NCBI GenBank assembly: GCA_018701055.1
Contig: JABIUH010000317.1
Location: 1 to 26,919 of the forward strand
DNA: 26,919 bases
Direction of reading: 5' to 3'
Source of the DNA: Woeseia sp.
GTDB taxonomy: Bacteria; Pseudomonadota; Gammaproteobacteria; Steroidobacterales; Woeseiaceae
The notes below the pieces were generated by a model. The model made no database searches and was not told the origin of the DNA. It worked only from the letters and a program-made list of their open reading frames with translations. Positions 23,952-26,919 of this stretch are shown here, piece after piece. Every line of letters starts with the position of its first letter. The stretch's first letter is position 1. The translations under genes were made by a program, and so were the position numbers.

Positions 23952-25571
23952 TTAATTCGTCATCATAATGATTTCATCGTCAAGGCCCGTCATTTCGTAA
24001 CGTGCGAGAGAAATCGGAATACTGTCGATCAAATTCAATCGATCGAAAAAATCTTTCATTTCAAATTCTTCGCCACTGTCTTCTTTTTGCTTAGCGAAAT
24101 CTGCGAGCGCTCGTTCAAGCAGGTATTTTCCGGTTATGTAACTGGTTCCATAGCCGGGTTGTCGTAAATACAAATGTTGCTCGAATATTAGTAGTTCTTT
24201 TTCTGTCTTCATCCATCCGCGCGGCGTCCAGTCTTGATGAATACCACCGGCTTGCTCCATCGTCATCTCGTTGGCGTGAGCATACAATGAGCCCAGCCCT
24301 CGGGCAGCGCGTTGCGCCAGCATGATCCAAACGAGTTCGCGTGACCGTGGTCGGTCGTCGTAGAGGCCGGCATGCATGAACATCTCTTCAACACCTGTTG
24401 CGGTACCTTCATTTCGACTGTCGAAAATGTTGTACAACAGTGCACCTTGCCTGACGGGGCTCGGATGCGGCTCTAAGTCCATGCGGGCGAGTTCTATCCA
24501 ATGGTAAAAATGCGTGAATAACGGCGCGGGATCATAGTGCGCTGCGATCGAGAAAAAGTTTCGTTGCTCCTCCGGAACAAACTCTCCCATATGTGCCGCA
24601 ATTGCCGGTTTCATGTAAGACGTTAATGTGAGGATTTCTTTCTCGCCCAAGAAGTTGAAGATGCGGTCAACCGCTTCCTCGGCGAGCAATTGGTATTCTT
24701 CGGAATTACTTGCTGCGATCAGCGGCGGCAGATCGCGGTTCCGTTGCTCTTCGAGCTTCAATGACGACCACGCACGATCAAGTTCTCGTTTGAGCAAGCT
24801 CACTTCTTCTTGCCAAGTGAGTGGCACCAAATGTACGTTCTGCTGGTACCAGGTGTAGTTGTCCTTGCCGATGCCGGATGAACCTGTCTTGGAGGGCGAT
24901 TCTGCTTCAAGAAAACTGACGAGCGATGCGGTGGCTGTCTTTGCGTCTGCGATTACCTCGCGCAATTCGCGACTGGCTCCGCCGCCCGCCATCTCCAGCA
25001 CGAGATCCAATTTATTGATTTGGGACCGAACATCCCGAATGCCCGTGACCCAAAGATCGCGTGCGTTGCCGGTTAGGTTCTGCTGCGCTTGAGCCATCAG
25101 CGGCGCGATTGCGCTCAGCTCTCCGATCAGGCGCGTTTCCGCTTCATTACTTAATGGAAAGTCATAGGTCCAAATTTCAACAACGGCATGATTGGTCGGA
25201 CCTTCATGTGCGGGCACGTCGCTGCGGTTCATCCACACGGTGTCGTAATAAGCAGGATCGCGCACCCACGGTTGGAGTATGCGGTGGTTGAAATCGAAGC
25301 CGTTCATTTCGGCGCGCACTAGGTGCCAATCGACTTGATCTGAAATTTCCCAGCTATCGATCTCCATCGTATTTAATCGCGCACGGAGATTGAGGAACGT
25401 CTCATAGCGGCGTTCAAATGTGCCAGCGGTATAATCGGGTGCTCCGTCACGCAGCGGAGGCGCCTCAAATGCTCGCCATTCGCCAAACAGTTCAACCAAG
25501 TCGTCGGGTTCACTTGAATTCGCGAAACCCGAAGCATACAAAACCGCCAGAAAGATAATTGTTCTATTCAT
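23952..25571 (-). CDS. Secreted DUF885-like protein without the HExxxGH zinc motif
   Basis: 539 residues from the ATG at 25571, where GGGGA lies upstream and a signal peptide (MNRTIIFLAVLYASGFANS) begins; an in-frame TTG at 25592 would only add seven residues. The C-terminal half resembles DUF885 proteins: NEGTATGVEEMFMHAGLYDD (relatives: EGWALYAE), the helical LVWIMLAQRAARGLGSLYAHAN and QPGYGTSYITGKYLLERALADF (relatives: PGQALSYKIGKxxI). At the position where the family has HExxPGHHLQ this protein reads MDLEPHPSPVRQG, so the zinc site appears lost. It is probably a non-peptidase relative or has changed chemistry. Confidence 0.7.
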   Translation of the reverse strand: MNRTIIFLAVLYASGFANSSEPDDLVELFGEWRAFEAPPLRDGAPDYTAGTFERRYETFLNLRARLNTMEIDSWEISDQVDWHLVRAEMNGFDFNHRILQPWVRDPAYYDTVWMNRSDVPAHEGPTNHAVVEIWTYDFPLSNEAETRLIGELSAIAPLMAQAQQNLTGNARDLWVTGIRDVRSQINKLDLVLEMAGGGASRELREVIADAKTATASLVSFLEAESPSKTGSSGIGKDNYTWYQQNVHLVPLTWQEEVSLLKRELDRAWSSLKLEEQRNRDLPPLIAASNSEEYQLLAEEAVDRIFNFLGEKEILTLTSYMKPAIAAHMGEFVPEEQRNFFSIAAHYDPAPLFTHFYHWIELARMDLEPHPSPVRQGALLYNIFDSRNEGTATGVEEMFMHAGLYDDRPRSRELVWIMLAQRAARGLGSLYAHANEMTMEQAGGIHQDWTPRGWMKTEKELLIFEQHLYLRQPGYGTSYITGKYLLERALADFAKQKEDSGEEFEMKDFFDRLNLIDSIPISLARYEMTGLDDEIIMMTN

Positions 25572-25681
25572 GAATTTCCCCGTATACAGCAATTATACCC
25601 GTCCGGCTCGGCGTTGACTGTAGGATTGTGCGACCTTATTGAAAACTTCGTGTACCTTTAATTAACATCGAGGGTCCAAAA

Positions 25682-26299
25682 TTGAATAATGCTATCTATC
25701 CGCTCTTCCCTTACCCGCTTGTGGTCAGTGGTAAGAAGTATGAATTCAGCAGTGCTGAGAACGACTACATTTCTAAGTTGGAGATGATTGACAACATCGG
25801 CAATTCAATGTCGAAAAACGATAAAATCCTAGAGGACAACGAACTCTCTGATCTGAAGGTTTTTATTGATGAGCAGGTGCTTAACTATAAAAAGAATCTG
25901 CTTCAACTTAAAGACGAAAACGAAATATATATCACCCAATCCTGGCTCAATAATTCAAATACCAGCCAATTTCACCCAAGACACAAGCACCCCAACAGCA
26001 TAATCAGCGGTGTGCTGTTCCTAGATCAGAACAAAGACGGGCACTTACCTCCGATTAGATTTCACCGGACGCTGCAGATGTATCCGGTGGACTTTAGTTT
26101 TACAGGGCTGAACGAATTCAATGCGAGTAGTCGGGAATTCGATACCGAGCAAGGAATGCTCATGTTGTTTCCTTCTCTTTTGGAACATGATGTTGATAAA
26201 AATACGTCGGACCGAACGCGATCTTCGATTTCATTTAACACTTTTGTTCGCGGCACGATTGGCGGTAAGGAGCAGTTGACGGAAGTGACGATTTCCTAG
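25682..26299 (+). CDS. 2OG-Fe(II) oxygenase superfamily protein, phage-type (PF13759-like)
   Basis: 205 residues from a TTG at 25682 with GAGGGT about 8 bp upstream. Family motifs are QSWLNNS, the HPRHKHPNSIISGVLFLDQ segment with the His/His pair at 101 and 103, and MLFPSLLEHDVDKNTSDRTRSSISFN, with His169 as iron ligand and Arg180 as the 2-oxoglutarate contact. Proteins of this short type are common in marine phages and in scattered bacterial islands; their substrates are mostly unknown. The gene looks AT-richer than its neighbours, uses a TTG start, stands alone and is followed at once by a repeat cluster, so recent acquisition is plausible. Confidence 0.8.
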   Translation: MNNAIYPLFPYPLVVSGKKYEFSSAENDYISKLEMIDNIGNSMSKNDKILEDNELSDLKVFIDEQVLNYKKNLLQLKDENEIYITQSWLNNSNTSQFHPRHKHPNSIISGVLFLDQNKDGHLPPIRFHRTLQMYPVDFSFTGLNEFNASSREFDTEQGMLMLFPSLLEHDVDKNTSDRTRSSISFNTFVRGTIGGKEQLTEVTIS

Positions 26300-26367
26300 C
26301 CTACCGGCCTTCATCGCGAATATCTATATTGCCGGTTGGCTGACGATTCATTGCCAACCATCGGTAC

Positions 26368-26439
26368 TCGCGAGGGTAGCGGCTCAATCAATGTTTAACG
26401 AAGCTGGATTGCGTCGTCACTCCGTTCCTCGCAATGACG
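26368..26439. repeat. Palindromic repeat unit, first copy of a tandem pair
   Basis: The unit runs from TCGCGAGGGTAGCGG to CCTCGCAATGACG, with the centre CAATCAATGTTTAACGAAGC. It matches the following unit at 26490-26561 with a period of exactly 122 bp and the unit at 12874-12953 more loosely. Its two arms are imperfect inverted repeats. Confidence 0.82.
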
Positions 26440-26484
26440 AAGGGGTTGTATAAAGCGCAACGATTCTATCTAAAACCCACGAGC

Positions 26485-26561
26485 CGTCATCGCGAGCGAA
26501 GCGATCCAATCAACGATTAACGAAACTGGATTGCATCGTCACATTGTTCCTCGCAATGACG
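26485..26561. repeat. Palindromic repeat unit, second copy of a tandem pair
   Basis: The left arm CGTCATCGCGAGCGAAGCG (26485-26503) and right arm ending CCTCGCAATGACG (to 26561) pair imperfectly over about 25-30 bases. The centre is CAATCAACGATTAACGAAAC. This copy keeps the left arm best. It stops 19 bp before the stop codon of the M55 gene, so it may act as its transcription end or protect the 3' end. Confidence 0.85.
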
Positions 26562-26579
26562 GAGGGGGTGTGGGGAGCG

Positions 26580-26919
26580 CTATCGGCGCATCCCGACGTA
26601 CGCCTTTATGACTTCCATGACGTCGTCGCTAACAAACGTTAGTTCCCAGTCGCCGGTTCGTTTCGCGCCAGGGTATAGGGCCCCTCGATAGATGTTCTGT
26701 TCCGTTTTTAATGTCAGCACCAGCGTATAAGGTGCGCGCAATTTATAGGGTTTGTAGTTATCAAGATTATTCAAGGCCCGTTCAACACCTTCTCGAATCT
26801 GTTCACGGGCAACTTCCGGGTGCAGGTTTAGGGCTGCCGCACCGATACCCTCTTTAACGGCAACTGTCTCGATATTGCCCAGCAATTCTGCTGCCTGATC
26901 GCACACGGCTTTGTCGCCG
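26580..26919 (-). CDS. M55-family D-aminopeptidase (DppA-like), C-terminal part, runs off the right edge
   Basis: About 113 codons of the 3' end are visible and the frame is open to the window edge; the first visible residues read GDKAVCDQAAELLG, matching the family's GDxAVCREA segment, so the GTG at 26906 is an internal valine and not a start. Further on come GIGAAALNLHPEVAREQIREGVERAL and KLRAPYTLVLTLK, both typical of the C-terminal part of M55 zinc aminopeptidases such as DppA, which remove D-amino acids from the N-terminus of peptides. The metal-binding N-terminal part lies outside. A palindromic repeat ends just beyond the stop codon. Confidence 0.82.
   Translation of the reverse strand, partial: GDKAVCDQAAELLGNIETVAVKEGIGAAALNLHPEVAREQIREGVERALNNLDNYKPYKLRAPYTLVLTLKTEQNIYRGALYPGAKRTGDWELTFVSDDVMEVIKAYVGMRR

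Noticed and set aside
26334..26359. 7-bp stem GGTTGGC/GCCAACC after the 2OG oxygenase gene
   Set aside because: 12-nt loop and no T run; may be chance or part of the repeat area.
1..26919. CRISPR arrays, tRNA or rRNA genes, transposases and integrases
   Set aside because: I looked for evenly spaced direct repeats, clover-leaf ends and transposase motifs and saw none; the repeats present are palindromic intergenic elements.

Overview
The window looks like chromosomal DNA of a free-living, probably marine or sediment gammaproteobacterium. Base composition is roughly balanced. Genes are dense and mostly in short operons. Many products carry Sec, Tat or lipoprotein export signals. An arylsulfatase, a YbdG-like MscS channel and a palindromic repeat family typical of proteobacterial genomes are present. 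This placement is an inference from gene content; there is no rRNA or tRNA marker. I saw no tRNA, rRNA, CRISPR array, transposase or prophage structural gene.

Region 1 (1-7566) is a divergent catabolic-looking cluster. Leftward run a Rieske oxygenase, a Gfo/Idh/MocA dehydrogenase and the 5' part of an OplA-type 5-oxoprolinase, the last two joined by an ATGA overlap. Rightward run a creatininase-family amidohydrolase, a type III glutamine-synthetase-like ligase (ATGA overlap), a two-domain glyoxalase-like protein and a GntR/FCD regulator (TTGA overlap). The shared intergenic region holds two GTATAC palindromes exactly 22 bp apart, a good candidate operator for the GntR protein. The combination suggests gamma-glutamylation of an amine, oxygenation, amide hydrolysis and recovery of glutamate through 5-oxoproline. 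No complete pathway of this composition is known to me, so this is the best candidate for an undescribed system here.

Region 2 (7606-9602, minus strand) is a probable three-gene set of exported proteins: a LapG-like transglutaminase-fold cysteine protease, a 78-residue acidic secreted protein and a COG4798-type exported methyltransferase. It ends in a perfect 11-bp hairpin followed by a T tract.

Region 3 (9808-14750) holds two Tat-exported enzymes (a spermidine-dehydrogenase-like flavoprotein and a dienelactone hydrolase), then repeats, then on the minus strand a membrane-anchored alpha/beta hydrolase and a Rossmann oxidoreductase that carries a Sec signal. A 403-bp non-coding stretch follows.

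Region 4 (15154-23820, mostly plus strand) holds a lipoprotein gamma-glutamyltransferase, a seven-repeat FG-GAP/VCBS lipoprotein, a YbdG-like MscS channel, a small membrane protein (minus), a ferric-reductase-like membrane protein, an arylsulfatase and a secreted metal-dependent amidohydrolase.

Region 5 (23952-end) holds a secreted DUF885-like protein without the usual zinc motif (minus), a phage-type 2OG-Fe(II) oxygenase, a tandem pair of palindromic repeats and the 3' end of an M55 D-aminopeptidase (minus). Across the window, enzymes acting on amide or peptide bonds recur: 5-oxoprolinase, creatininase-like, gamma-glutamyltransferase, amidohydrolase, DUF885 and M55. This points to a lifestyle of scavenging small peptides and amides.
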